Shown piece after piece: positions 24,680 through 32,848 of a DNA stretch of 59,788 bases (the first letter of the stretch is position 1; every line of letters starts with the position of its first letter). The notes under the pieces are model-generated. The model did no database searches, was not told the origin of the DNA, and worked only from the letters and a program-made list of their open reading frames with translations. The stretch is from an uncultured Alphaproteobacteria bacterium (GTDB taxonomy: Bacteria; Pseudomonadota; Alphaproteobacteria; RF32; CAG-239). A program made the translations under genes and the position numbers. Location: positions 1 to 59,788 of the forward strand of contig CALXRQ010000007.1 of assembly GCA_944390895.1 (NCBI GenBank), in the 5' to 3' direction.

Positions 24680-25412
24680 TGTGTTTAATATCGTTAATGA
24701 AAATTCCGAACATAGCCTGATTCTGACTTGTGAGCACGCTTCGGCCCGCATCCCCGGCGAATATTGCAATCTCGGATTATCGGAGCAAGCGTTGGATACG
24801 CACATTGCCCGCGATAAGGGGTGTAAAGAAGTTACGCAGAAACTGGCGGAGCGGCTGGGATGTTTTGCCGTAATGGGCGGATATTCGCGCCTTTTGATAG
24901 ACCTTAACCGCGCTGTTGACGAAGACGAACTGATTGTGGCGGAAAGCGACAAGATTCCGGTTCCCGGCAATCGGTCGTTGTCGGCGGAAGAAAAGGAAAA
25001 ACGCGTCAGCCGCTATTATCGTCCTTATTATGCGGAAATTGAAAAGCAGATATCCAGACTGCAAAAGATGGGAAAGCAGCCGGTTATTTTTTCCGTTCAC
25101 AGTTTTACGCCGCAGCTTCAAGGCGGAAACTATCGTCCGTGGCAAGCCGGAATTTTATATCACCGGCCGCAAAAACTGGCTTCTTTTATGTACGAAGAAC
25201 TGTGCAAATCCGATAAACGGATCGGTGAAAACGTTCCCTATGATTTGCGCGCCTATGATACCGGTGCGGCTGTCTTCTGCGGAGAACGCAAAGGATTTGA
25301 CTACGCCTTAATAGAAATCCGCGACGACGAGTTTGACAATCTGGAGCAGGGAGCGGAAGAATGGGCTGACCTGCTGGAAAAAATTCTCAGCCGATACCTG
25401 GCCGAAAGTTGA
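24669..25412 (+). CDS. N-formylglutamate amidohydrolase family protein
   Basis: 247 residues. Family signatures are LTCEHASARIPGEY, LLIDLNRAVDEDE, FSVHSFTPQL (His) and the C-terminal LIEIRDDEF. In histidine degradation this family (HutG) deformylates formylglutamate, but no hut genes are present here. The 11-base overlap with the amidoligase gene indicates a matched pair, in which the hydrolase probably trims or recycles an N-acyl or amide product of the ligase (inference). It is convergent with the next gene, with a 5-base gap and no visible terminator. Confidence 0.88.
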   Translation: MAADVFNIVNENSEHSLILTCEHASARIPGEYCNLGLSEQALDTHIARDKGCKEVTQKLAERLGCFAVMGGYSRLLIDLNRAVDEDELIVAESDKIPVPGNRSLSAEEKEKRVSRYYRPYYAEIEKQISRLQKMGKQPVIFSVHSFTPQLQGGNYRPWQAGILYHRPQKLASFMYEELCKSDKRIGENVPYDLRAYDTGAAVFCGERKGFDYALIEIRDDEFDNLEQGAEEWADLLEKILSRYLAES

Positions 25413-25417
25413 ATGCC

Positions 25418-26287
25418 TTATTGAAAGGAGTATTTGCACTCGGGAAGAGCAAATAAAAAGTCGTTGGCTTTTTTCTGCGCCGTTCGAATTTGTTCCAAAA
25501 TTTCAAAATCATAGGCGTCTCCCTCGGGCATAGCCGTTTTTTCAAGCAATTTGGCATATTCTTCTTTGGAAGCGTCCGTAAACGAACAGGTTACGGAAAT
25601 TGTCTGGTCTTTAATGAAATCTTTCATCTTTTGATATTCTGCTTCGCCCAAAAGCATTTTCATATTTTCAACGGACGGCGCTTTTTTGTATATTGTATAA
25701 TTATAGCGGCAAACGCTGCCTTGTTTTCCGATGATCTGCATGGAAATTTTTCCGTTTTCTTTCAGATCAACATTTGTCGAATATGTTTCGCACTTTTTCA
25801 GCTTTTGCCGCAATTCCTTTGTCGGGTCATAGGCTGACCGCCTGCTGCTGCACTTTTCTTCGTCAAGCATCATTCCGGAAGCTATCAGATAATTTTCATT
25901 CGTCAAAATTTCCTGCAAAGATTTGGCGTTGTCCATCAATTTTCGCACTTTTTTCTGACTGTCTGTAAATATTTCCAGATCTTCTCGGTCAAATTTACAT
26001 GAGGTCGTTACAGAAAAACCGCTCATTTGAGAAGAACTCTCCAAAACGCATTTACCGTTGCCGTTAAAACCCTTAAGTTCATAAACAACGTCTGCCCCCA
26101 TTTCCTGACGCGTTTCCGTAAAAGGGGAACAGTTCGGCAGCGCCGCTAAAAATTTGTCTGAAAAACCGAGATCTTTTGAAATCTTCTTGGTGTTGGCCAG
26201 AACCATTTCTTCAAAATCAGCCTGTGCCTGAGAAACAAACGTAAAAGAACAGACCAGCCCCACAGAAAAAAACTTTTTTATATTCAT
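25418..26287 (-). CDS. Secreted protein of unknown function
   Basis: 289 residues from ATG 26287, chosen because GAGGTG lies just upstream and the protein then opens with a clean signal peptide (MNIKKFFSVGLVCSFTFVS, cleaved after QAQA). The mature part is Lys/Glu-rich with about eight Cys, e.g. in LPNCSPF, GKCVLES, TTSCKF, EEKCSS and KKCETY, fitting disulfide bonds in the periplasm. I do not recognise a family. It ends ALPECKYSFQ. No operon partner; 255 bases upstream to the tRNA. Confidence 0.85.
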   Translation of the reverse strand: MNIKKFFSVGLVCSFTFVSQAQADFEEMVLANTKKISKDLGFSDKFLAALPNCSPFTETRQEMGADVVYELKGFNGNGKCVLESSSQMSGFSVTTSCKFDREDLEIFTDSQKKVRKLMDNAKSLQEILTNENYLIASGMMLDEEKCSSRRSAYDPTKELRQKLKKCETYSTNVDLKENGKISMQIIGKQGSVCRYNYTIYKKAPSVENMKMLLGEAEYQKMKDFIKDQTISVTCSFTDASKEEYAKLLEKTAMPEGDAYDFEILEQIRTAQKKANDFLFALPECKYSFQ

Positions 26288-26506
26288 AAAACACCTCGGC
26301 AATAATATCAGATAATCCAAAATAAATCCTACATTATTAATTTTAAATTAAATTTACAAATAATTTTTACGAGAAAAAATGCTAAGCAAAAATGACTCTG
26401 ATGTTATTTTTGTCTGCAAGCTCCTGGGAATATGTTAGCGAAGCCCAAGGAATAATCCTCTGCCGGTTTGATGAGTAAAAACGGTGTCCCGTTTGAAAAT
26501 AATCGT

Positions 26507-26539
26507 AAAAAAAAGCCTGCTTTTGAGCAGGCTTTTTAT
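26507..26539 (-). terminator. Terminator of tRNA-Pro
   Basis: On the minus strand AAAGCCTGCT / AGCAGGCTTT with a 4-base loop and a long T-run, directly downstream of the tRNA. Confidence 0.9.
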
Positions 26540-26542
26540 ATC

Positions 26543-26619
26543 TGGTCGGGACGAGAGGATTCGAACCTCCGACATCTTGCACCCCATGCAAGCGCTCTAC
26601 CAGGCTGAACTACGTCCCG
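26543..26619 (-). tRNA. tRNA-Pro (anticodon GGG)
   Basis: 77 bases. The acceptor stem CGGGACG/CGTCCCG is perfect. The anticodon stem CTTGC/GCAAG holds loop ATGGGGT, which places U33, anticodon GGG and G37, the pattern of tRNA-Pro reading CCC/CCU. The T-loop is TTCGAAT, and the 3' CCA is encoded (26543-26545). It is a single gene with its own terminator; no integrase or att-like repeat beside it. The presence of ProRS in the same window is coincidental as far as I can see. Confidence 0.95.
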
Positions 26620-26651
26620 AATGACAAGAAACTATATAAAACTATCCATAC

Positions 26652-27218
26652 TTAAATGCAAGCACTTTTTTTCTTATCGGGCACAGTTTCAATCCATACC
26701 CGGCATTCTTTATGTCCGTCTGTAACTGCCGGTTCGATTTCCTCGCCGCCGTATTCGCGCATAACGGAAGTCATGGCCAAATAAGAACCGATGTTTTCTT
26801 CTTCGCAGGTGAGAAGCGCGCGCTCAAGCTTCAGAACTTCCCGCACATAACTTAAAGCCAGTTTCAGTCCGGCTTTGACAAAGCCCTTGCGGCGCCGTGA
26901 CGGAATAATCTGATAACCGATATGTGCGCCGCTTTTTTCCAGTTGCGGCGTAAGCTTATGGCGAATGTCGAAAGAGCCGATATAATTTCCGTCGTCAACC
27001 AGCCATAGGCTTGTTGACGGAACATGTCCGGGAATAAGGTTTATACCCGTTCGCTGGTTTTCGACATACTCAAAATAACCTTCAAAATTACTGTCGGCAA
27101 ATTCAATCAGTTTTCGAATGGCATGAATATCAAACGGCGACGGGTGCGCTTTATATTCTTCAACGGCGGCTTTGACGGATTCTGTATATTGGGGGGAGGG
27201 CAGAACTAATTTTAACAT
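26652..27218 (-). CDS. GNAT-family N-acetyltransferase
   Basis: 188 residues. The acetyl-CoA-binding region of the fold is SGAHIGYQIIPSRRRKGFVKAGLKLAL (R/Q-x-x-G-x-G/A variant), preceded by the beta-bulge LWLVDDGNYIGSFDIRH. RimJ/L-type or antibiotic-type substrate cannot be told. The start is placed at the second ATG (27218), because AAGGAG (27226-27231) is immediately against the first one and 6 bases from the second. It is divergent from another acetyltransferase gene, with 77 bases between starts. Confidence 0.87.
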   Translation of the reverse strand: MLKLVLPSPQYTESVKAAVEEYKAHPSPFDIHAIRKLIEFADSNFEGYFEYVENQRTGINLIPGHVPSTSLWLVDDGNYIGSFDIRHKLTPQLEKSGAHIGYQIIPSRRRKGFVKAGLKLALSYVREVLKLERALLTCEEENIGSYLAMTSVMREYGGEEIEPAVTDGHKECRVWIETVPDKKKSACI

Positions 27219-27243
27219 TTTCATCTCCTTTACAAATTATTTA

Positions 27244-27272
27244 TTGCACAATAAACAATTAAAATCTAGTCT
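27244..27272 (+). promoter_or_regulatory. Promoter of the second acetyltransferase gene
   Basis: TTGCAC (27244-27249), 17-base spacer, TAGTCT (27267-27272). The predicted start of transcription (about 27279) falls after the ATG at 27275, which excludes that codon and supports the ATG at 27296. Confidence 0.55.
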
Positions 27273-27295
27273 TAATGAAAAAGAGGAGAAATTTT

Positions 27296-27856
27296 ATGCT
27301 GAATCCGCCAGAAACAATTACCGGAACCAGAATTATTTTGAAAAAAGCCGACAAGACATTCAAACAGGCGCAGATTTCCCTGGCGGAAGTTGATGCCAGC
27401 CGGGCCGAGCTTTATCCCTGGCTGGGCTGGGCCTCGCCGTCATACGGACTTGAAGACGCCTATGAATATCTGCAGGGCTGTGATAAGGAGTGGAAAGAAG
27501 GAAAAGGATATAATTATATGCTTTGCGATTTGTCCGGACAGTTTATGGGGATGATTTCCGCACTGAATGTTAACGAAGATTATAAATCTCTGGAAATCGG
27601 CTATTGGATATCAACGCGTTTTGCCGGCCGCGGCTTTATGAAAGAAGCGGTGCGCCTGATTGAAAAAGAGTTTTTTGCGTTGGGAATTAACCGTATTGCG
27701 ATTCATACGGACGTATTGAACGTCAGGTCGGCCAATGTTCCGCAGAAACTGGGCTACCGGCTGGAAGGGATTCTTCGTCAGTCGTCCTGGAACCGGGCCG
27801 AAGACAAGTTTCGCGACATTAATGTTTTTGCCAAATTGAAAGGTGAGTATAAATAA
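27296..27856 (+). CDS. RimJ/RimL-type GNAT acetyltransferase
   Basis: 186 residues. TITGTRIILKKADKT at the N-terminus, LEIGYWISTRFAGRGFMKEAVRLI for the acetyl-CoA loop and VRSANVPQKLGYRLEGILRQ at the end are the classical pattern of ribosomal-protein Ser/Ala N-acetyltransferases and related small-molecule acetylases. The ATG at 27296 has AGAGGAG 7 bases upstream. No other gene in its transcript; a strong terminator follows. Together with 26652-27218 it forms a divergent acetyltransferase pair, though the two proteins are not close in sequence. Confidence 0.92.
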   Translation: MLNPPETITGTRIILKKADKTFKQAQISLAEVDASRAELYPWLGWASPSYGLEDAYEYLQGCDKEWKEGKGYNYMLCDLSGQFMGMISALNVNEDYKSLEIGYWISTRFAGRGFMKEAVRLIEKEFFALGINRIAIHTDVLNVRSANVPQKLGYRLEGILRQSSWNRAEDKFRDINVFAKLKGEYK

Positions 27857-27889
27857 AAAATCCCCGTCGGAGAACGGGGATTTTTTTTT
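27855..27889. terminator. Bidirectional intrinsic terminator
   Basis: AAAAATCCCCGTC / GAACGGGGATTTTT, between the acetyltransferase gene and the convergent cold-shock gene. Confidence 0.93.
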
Positions 27890-27901
27890 AACGGGTTTGG
27901 C

Positions 27902-28105
27902 TTAGGCTTTTTTCAGATTTCCGGCCGAAACTTTTCCTTTTTCGCTGATAAGGTCAAAAGCGATCTTGTCATTTTCGTTCAATGTCCGAAAGCCGGCTTT
28001 TTCAACGGCGGAAATATGGACAAACACGTCGGCGCCGCCGTTATCGGGGCAAATAAAGCCGAAACCTTTGGCCGGGTTAAACCATTTTACGATACCTGTA
28101 GTCAT
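27902..28105 (-). CDS. Cold-shock domain protein (CspA family, copy 1)
   Basis: 67 residues, a single OB-fold cold-shock domain. RNP1 is KGFGFI and RNP2 is VFVHIS, both intact. It binds single-stranded RNA/DNA and acts as an RNA chaperone. It is closely similar to the protein at 38190-38393 (both ...[26 protein letters not shown]...). A 156-base leader sharing three elements with that of copy 2 lies between promoter and ATG, which suggests post-transcriptional control of the kind known for enteric cspA. Confidence 0.96.
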   Translation of the reverse strand: MTTGIVKWFNPAKGFGFICPDNGGADVFVHISAVEKAGFRTLNENDKIAFDLISEKGKVSAGNLKKA

Positions 28106-28298
28106 TTTGAAAATCCTTTATAAAGAAACAGGTTAAAAACAAACCAAGGCCCAATGCCTTGATACGATAAACTAGATTAATGTGGGGAACGATGTTTCTT
28201 CAAAATATAAGGATAAAAATCATTAGATAAAGAGTCACTCTTAGACCACAGAGTTTAGTTACGGATTTATATATAATCGCAAATAGACGGTTAGGCAA
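28106..28298 (-). promoter_or_regulatory. Promoter and long structured leader of cold-shock gene copy 1
   Basis: Minus strand. Promoter TTGCCT (28298-28293), 17-base spacer, TATATA (28275-28270). At the predicted start begins TAACTAAACTCTGTGGTCT (28261-28243), matched at 38050-38068 with four differences. A small palindrome AAGAGTGACTCTT follows. TTAACCTGTT (28136-28127) lies 21 bases before the ATG and is identical to 38161-38170. A hairpin AAGGC/GCCTT is at 28145-28160. Resembles the cold-box-plus-leader layout of cspA mRNAs; function is inferred. Confidence 0.65.
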
Positions 28299-28403
28299 GG
28301 GGGATTCTTAATTATTTCTGTTTTTGTTGCGAAAACCGGAAGTAAAAGTATTTAAAGACCGGGCATAAAGACTACATATTAAGCTGATTTATGGAGGAAC
28401 AAT

Positions 28404-29081
28404 ATGTTTGGACAACACCGCTACTTTTTTCATCGCAGCCGATTTAAGCGCTTTTTGAAACACTGTTGGGACTTTCTGACCAGCAAAACCGGAGCCTTTC
28501 TGATAGGTGTTTCGGCCATTCTGGTCGGCTCTTACCAGTTTTATATCAATCGTCCGATACTGGAATATGTCACATCAACCAATAACATCATATCTTCCAA
28601 CAATAAGAATGACTTCAAAATCATTGTCAAATCGGAAGAATATAAAGACCTGTATCAAACCGATGTCACCTTGATAAACAGCGGCGAGCAGGCGCTGGCC
28701 GGAGCCGACGTTTCCAAAATCGGCCACGATCCGATCCGCATCGTCATTCCCAAGGGAGCGGGCGTTACCCATTATACCATAGACAATAATCAGACTTCGC
28801 CGGCCGTAACGGCCGAGCTTGAAGATATCGGCAGTGCCATCGTCATAAAATTTGACTTTTTGAATCCCGGTAACCAGATAACCGTGACGGTTCTGCACAA
28901 AAACAATACGCCGGACTTCAAGATTGTCGGTTCGGCCGTCAATGTCAATGAAATTACCAGAGCTTGGAGCCGTCAGCAGATTCTGACAGCGGTCACCGGT
29001 TCTCTGGGCGTAATCTGTCTGTTGCTGGTTCTTAACTTGTGGCGCCGCAGCAGAAAGCATTATCGCATAAATAAACTTTGA
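28404..29081 (+). CDS. Two-span membrane protein of unknown function
   Basis: 225 residues. One membrane helix near residues 30-47 (GAFLIGVSAILVGSYQFYI) and another near 198-215 (ILTAVTGSLGVICLLLVLNL) bracket a soluble domain of about 150 residues rich in beta-prone segments, probably periplasmic. The termini are basic (HRSRFKRF, WRRSRKHYR), so both should be cytoplasmic. The soluble part (VTLINSGEQALAGADV, IRIVIPKGAGVTHY) looks like an immunoglobulin-type beta sandwich; I do not recognise the family. GGAGG is well placed before the ATG. Confidence 0.82.
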   Translation: MFGQHRYFFHRSRFKRFLKHCWDFLTSKTGAFLIGVSAILVGSYQFYINRPILEYVTSTNNIISSNNKNDFKIIVKSEEYKDLYQTDVTLINSGEQALAGADVSKIGHDPIRIVIPKGAGVTHYTIDNNQTSPAVTAELEDIGSAIVIKFDFLNPGNQITVTVLHKNNTPDFKIVGSAVNVNEITRAWSRQQILTAVTGSLGVICLLLVLNLWRRSRKHYRINKL

Positions 29082-29106
29082 CATCGCAAAAATCTTCTTC
29101 TAAACT
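29078..29106 (+). promoter_or_regulatory. Promoter of the phosphodiesterase-family gene
   Basis: TTGACA (29078-29083), 17-base spacer, TAAACT (29101-29106). It overlaps the stop codon of the upstream gene, so the two are transcribed separately. Confidence 0.65.
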
Positions 29107-29139
29107 TTCTGTCGGAATAATTTATTTAGGCATAAGAAG

Positions 29140-30264
29140 ATGAAGCAGAAGATTTTTAAACCCGATTATCAAAATTCGCTGGTCAGTTTGTCAAACTCAA
29201 TATTAAAACACTACGGACTTCCCGCCCGGCATCAGACACTGCCGGAACTGGACGCTGCTTTGGCGGAAAAAAATCCGCGCACGGTTATTCTTTTGGTATT
29301 GGACGGCATGGGGATCGATATGCTGGAGCACAATCTTCCCGAAAACAGTTTTCTCCGTTCGCATATCATAAAGCCGATTTCTTCTGTTTATCCGCCGACC
29401 ACCGCGGCCGCCACCACCAGCATTTATTCCGGTTTGCCGCCACTGGAACACGGCTGGGCCGGCTGGCAGTGCTACTTTGAGGAATACGGCCGCTGTGTTG
29501 AACTGTTCCGCAATTTTGACTATTACACCCAGCAACAGCTGTCAACACCTTCGCCGGAACAGATAATGGGCTTTAAGCGTTTGAACGAGCAAATCGCCGA
29601 GAGCGGTGCGGCCGAAGGATACGGCGTGGCTCAGCCCTGGGGAAATTTTGAGGTGAAAAGCTTTGACGACATATGCCGCATTTTGGAAAAACTGTCGCGC
29701 AAAGACGAAAAGAAGTTTGTGCTCGCCTACTGGAAAAATCCTGACGGCATCATGCACAAAACCGGCTGCTACAGCGAAGAAACCAAAAACTGCATCACTT
29801 CGCTGAATGCAAAGCTTGAGGCGCTTTATCAGGCGCTGGAAGATACTACGCTGATTATCACGGCCGACCATGGACTGCTTGACATTAAAGATTCTGTCTT
29901 GCTGAATGAAATCAAAGAGCTGGATGACTGCCTGCGTCTGCCGCCGGCGGTTGAACCCCGGACGATCGCGCTTTATGTCAAACCGGGGAGGGAGGCGGAA
30001 TTTGAAAGTTTGTTCCGCGAACGTTTCGGCCAAGACTATATCCTGCTCAAGACGGAAGATTATATTGCGGAAGGTTATGCCGGCACCGGCAGAATACATC
30101 CGCGTTTCCGCGGCTTTATGGGAGATTATGTCGCGCTGGCCGTCGGCGATATCATCATTCAGTATCAAACGCCGGACGGTGTCGAACCGGTTAATTTTGT
30201 GGCACACCATGCCGGTTTGAGCGAAAAGGAAATGCTCGTCCCGTTGATTGTTTGCGAAAAATAA
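29140..30264 (+). CDS. Alkaline-phosphatase-fold protein (type I phosphodiesterase/nucleotide pyrophosphatase family)
   Basis: 374 residues. VILLVLDGMGIDML gives the first metal Asp; YPPTTAAATTSIYSGLPP carries the nucleophile Thr; LIITADHGLLD carries the Asp-His pair, and NFVAHHAGLSEKEM the last His. These are the landmarks of the family (pfam type I phosphodiesterase). There is no signal peptide, so it acts in the cytoplasm, unusual for extracellular nucleotide pyrophosphatases; homologues of this layout are often annotated simply as 'alkaline phosphatase family protein'. Substrate unknown. Confidence 0.88.
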   Translation: MKQKIFKPDYQNSLVSLSNSILKHYGLPARHQTLPELDAALAEKNPRTVILLVLDGMGIDMLEHNLPENSFLRSHIIKPISSVYPPTTAAATTSIYSGLPPLEHGWAGWQCYFEEYGRCVELFRNFDYYTQQQLSTPSPEQIMGFKRLNEQIAESGAAEGYGVAQPWGNFEVKSFDDICRILEKLSRKDEKKFVLAYWKNPDGIMHKTGCYSEETKNCITSLNAKLEALYQALEDTTLIITADHGLLDIKDSVLLNEIKELDDCLRLPPAVEPRTIALYVKPGREAEFESLFRERFGQDYILLKTEDYIAEGYAGTGRIHPRFRGFMGDYVALAVGDIIIQYQTPDGVEPVNFVAHHAGLSEKEMLVPLIVCEK

Positions 30265-30292
30265 TAATTTATATTGAATTTTGTCCAAAAAT

Positions 30293-30325
30293 ATGCTAAT
30301 TGATAAACATATCGTCAATTAGCAT
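30293..30325. promoter_or_regulatory. Perfect 11-bp inverted repeat
   Basis: ATGCTAATTGA (30293-30303) and TCAATTAGCAT (30315-30325) with an 11-base spacer, 28 bases after one stop and 41 bases before the next ATG. It may terminate the phosphodiesterase transcript (a weak gtttgtta follows) or be an operator for the 30367 gene. Confidence 0.5.
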
Positions 30326-30366
30326 GTTTGTTATTAAAATATTATATCACTCTAAAATGTAAATTT

Positions 30367-30888
30367 ATGAACATCAAAGTTTACAATGCAAGTTCGTTTT
30401 TCCAGGAAGAAGGGCTTGACGCCAACGGTATTTTCCGTCTGTTGTATAATGCCGTGGTCAGAGACTATTATGCAAACCAGCCGATTGTTTCAGGCTGCGG
30501 AATCCACGACGAATTGTCCAATGTGCTCGTTTTGGCCGGCAAGGACGATTTCTTGAGAGTAACGATGTCCGTAGCGATCAAAGCTTTCAAGCCGGATATC
30601 CCCGCCGCCGAGAACAGAATCAGCCAGTTTCACCGGGATCATCAGCGCCATAAGGAGATAAACGCGGAGCTCTCGGAAATCAGCCTCTGGAACTATTTCT
30701 TCCGCCGCACGCCGAGAATGAAAAAGCTGATTTCGGAACGCGTGGAGCTTGAAACCATGCAGATTTCGCTGCTTGAGCTTATCAACGTGGCCTGCTGCAA
30801 GTTTGTAAAGGGAAAGCTCGGAAACGAAGAAGACTTTGTCCGCGCTTATCGCGAATTTTTTACCGAACGTGAGGAAAATGAACGATAA
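30367..30888 (+). CDS. Hypothetical protein, 173 residues
   Basis: Soluble, alpha-helical, no signal peptide. I begin it at ATG 30367 (MNIKVYNASSFFQ), not at the TTG codon 39 bases upstream, which lies right behind the inverted repeat. Central sequence is rich in His/Arg/Glu (ISQFHRDHQRHKEI; FFRRTPRMKKLISERVELE), with two adjacent Cys in INVACCKFVKG. I recognise no family. Preceded by a perfect inverted repeat and followed by a terminator, it is a single-gene transcript. Confidence 0.78.
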   Translation: MNIKVYNASSFFQEEGLDANGIFRLLYNAVVRDYYANQPIVSGCGIHDELSNVLVLAGKDDFLRVTMSVAIKAFKPDIPAAENRISQFHRDHQRHKEINAELSEISLWNYFFRRTPRMKKLISERVELETMQISLLELINVACCKFVKGKLGNEEDFVRAYREFFTEREENER

Positions 30889-30911
30889 CCGCGCTCATGA
30901 AGATTTGAACG

Positions 30912-30937
30912 GCCGCCGCAACGACGGCTGTTTTTTT
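30912..30937 (+). terminator. Intrinsic terminator
   Basis: GCCGcCG / CGaCGGC stem with one mismatch and a CAA loop, then seven T (30931-30937). Confidence 0.8.
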
Positions 30938-30954
30938 ATGCGTAAATAAAAGCT

Positions 30955-30982
30955 TTGACATTCGGGCAAAAATCTCTATTTT
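30955..30982 (+). promoter_or_regulatory. Promoter of ppa
   Basis: TTGACA (30955-30960), 16-base spacer, TATTTT (30977-30982); start of transcription near 30989, RBS AAGGA close to the ATG at 31016. Confidence 0.65.
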
Positions 30983-31015
30983 AGTCCTTAATTGACAACA
31001 AAAAGGAATTGAATA

Positions 31016-31567
31016 ATGCTGCATCCATGGCACGGTGTTGAAACCGGCAAAAATATGCCCGAAATCATTACGGCGATAATTGAAGTCCCCAAAGGTTCCA
31101 AAACCAAGTATGAGCTTGACAAGCTAAGCGGCCTGCTTAAAGTTGACCGTATTTTGTACAGTGCCGTTCATTATCCGGCCAATTATGGTTTTATTCCCAA
31201 AACCTATTGCGATGACAATGACCCGTTGGATATTTTGGTTCTGGGGCAGGAGGCCGTGGTTCCGCTGTCCATCGTGCGCGCCAAACCGATCGGCGTTATG
31301 AAGATGATTGATCAGGGCGAGGCTGATGACAAAATCATTGCCGTCCATGTAGACGATCCCGAATATGCGCAGTACAAATCGATTGACGAGCTTCCCCAAC
31401 ATGTTTTGAAAACGCTGCAACGCTTTTTTGAAGACTATAAAGTGCTGGAAAACAAAGAAGTCAAAATCGAGGCTTTCTTAGGCCCCGAAGAAGCCAAAAA
31501 GGCCGTTGTCGATGCCTGCCGCCTCTATGAGGAATGCAAAACCACCTTGGCCGGCTACGGAGGATGA
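31016..31567 (+). CDS. ppa: Inorganic pyrophosphatase (family I)
   Basis: 183 residues. It hydrolyses PPi to two phosphates and so drives biosynthesis. Active-site blocks are [42 protein letters not shown] (the D-x-D-P-x-D metal motif is DDNDPLD), and [13 protein letters not shown]. Family I with Mg2+ is expected. It follows its own promoter, has a good Shine-Dalgarno (AAAAGGA), and ends in a hairpin terminator at 31579. Membrane-bound pyrophosphatase is not seen in this window. Confidence 0.97.
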   Translation: MLHPWHGVETGKNMPEIITAIIEVPKGSKTKYELDKLSGLLKVDRILYSAVHYPANYGFIPKTYCDDNDPLDILVLGQEAVVPLSIVRAKPIGVMKMIDQGEADDKIIAVHVDDPEYAQYKSIDELPQHVLKTLQRFFEDYKVLENKEVKIEAFLGPEEAKKAVVDACRLYEECKTTLAGYGG

Positions 31568-31578
31568 CATACATTCCG

Positions 31579-31607
31579 GGAGATGAGAAATATCATCTCC
31601 TTTTTTT
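31579..31607 (+). terminator. Intrinsic terminator of ppa
   Basis: GGAGATGA / TCATCTCC, perfect 8 bp, 6-base loop, then seven T. Confidence 0.93.
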
Positions 31608-31678
31608 ATAATCTGATTGACAATGCCTTATTATTACATAACAATACTTAAAAGTCTTGATAACATTGGAAAAACAAT

Positions 31679-32848
31679 ATGAATCTGACAAAAAAACTGA
31701 CCGGCTGGCAGCAGCAGAACCTAATTACGGCTTCTCAGGCCGAGGCCATTCTGGCTTATGAACAAAAATGCCGTAAACCGATGTTTATGTATTCGTTTTT
31801 GGCACTGGCCGTTTTTTGCATCGGGTTGGGTATCATCTCGTTGATATCGGCCAACTGGCAGCTCATTCCGGGCGGCGTAAAGCTCTTTTTTGACTTTGTC
31901 TTTCTTATTGTTCTGGCAGTTGCGGCGTACCGCTTTGCCCGTAACGAAAAAACGCTTTGGTTTGAGACGGCGATAGTGCTTTATGCCGTAATGATTCTGG
32001 CCAGCATCGGACTGATTGCGCAAATATATCAGATCCAGCCGGACGGCTATAAGGCATATTTCGTCTGGTCCTTGCTGACCGCGCCGCTTTTGTTCTATAC
32101 GCAGAAACTGGTGTTGCCGATTGTCTGGTTTCCGGTTTTTACCGCTTCGACGATTGACCTGCTGACCCACATAAGCTGGATTGACCGTATTTTGGGCATT
32201 GTAGAACAATCTTTTCCGTTTGCCATTTCCATTACCGGCATCTTGATTCTGTCGTTTGTTTATCGCCTGCTGGCCATTCATTTCCGCACCAGGCTGGCCG
32301 CGGTTGTAAAAGCGTTGAAATTCTGGCTGGTGTTTGATATTGTCGTCTTGGTGCTGATGATGGATTTCGGCGCCGGTAATCCCTTTGTCTCAAGTATGTT
32401 CGGCCGTATGCATTCCGCCGGCAGTTATGTGTCTTCAATCGTCATATCGCTTCTGGTGGTTACGGTTGCGGGCTTCGGCTATTTCAGCCACAAATACAAC
32501 TATTCCCGCCTTTTGACCTGCATTCTGGCCATTCTGCTCGGCTTTTCCTTTATATACACCAGCCTTCCGCACAATACCGACGTTTTGGACATCTGGGGCT
32601 TTCTGCTTTCCATGTCGGCTTTGAGCTGCCTTTGTGCCTATGCTCTGATCAAGGGGCGGCACAAGCTGCTTAACCTGGCTACCGGATTGATGGCGTTGCG
32701 TTTTTTCATTGTCTATATACAGGTTTTCGGCAGTCTGCTGACAACCGGCATCGGGCTGATTGTTTCGGGCTTTGTTTTCCTCGGCATCATCTGTCTGTGG
32801 AAACGCCTGCATATTGAAAAGTTTATAGATGTGAGGGAACCCAAATAA
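31679..32848 (+). CDS. DUF2157 membrane protein
   Basis: 389 residues. The N-terminal cytoplasmic helix KLTGWQQQNLITASQAEAILAYE is the DUF2157 signature; about ten membrane helices follow. The family function is unknown. Its stop codon overlaps the start of the next gene by one base (TAATG), and that gene encodes a GDYXXLXY-domain protein; this pair is found together in many Gram-negative bacteria and probably forms a membrane complex. GGA lies 8 bases before the ATG. Confidence 0.9.
   Translation: MNLTKKLTGWQQQNLITASQAEAILAYEQKCRKPMFMYSFLALAVFCIGLGIISLISANWQLIPGGVKLFFDFVFLIVLAVAAYRFARNEKTLWFETAIVLYAVMILASIGLIAQIYQIQPDGYKAYFVWSLLTAPLLFYTQKLVLPIVWFPVFTASTIDLLTHISWIDRILGIVEQSFPFAISITGILILSFVYRLLAIHFRTRLAAVVKALKFWLVFDIVVLVLMMDFGAGNPFVSSMFGRMHSAGSYVSSIVISLLVVTVAGFGYFSHKYNYSRLLTCILAILLGFSFIYTSLPHNTDVLDIWGFLLSMSALSCLCAYALIKGRHKLLNLATGLMALRFFIVYIQVFGSLLTTGIGLIVSGFVFLGIICLWKRLHIEKFIDVREPK

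Noticed and set aside
26382-26591. Minus-strand frame of 69 codons overlapping the tRNA
   Set aside because: Its first half is the translated tRNA-Pro sequence; an artefact.
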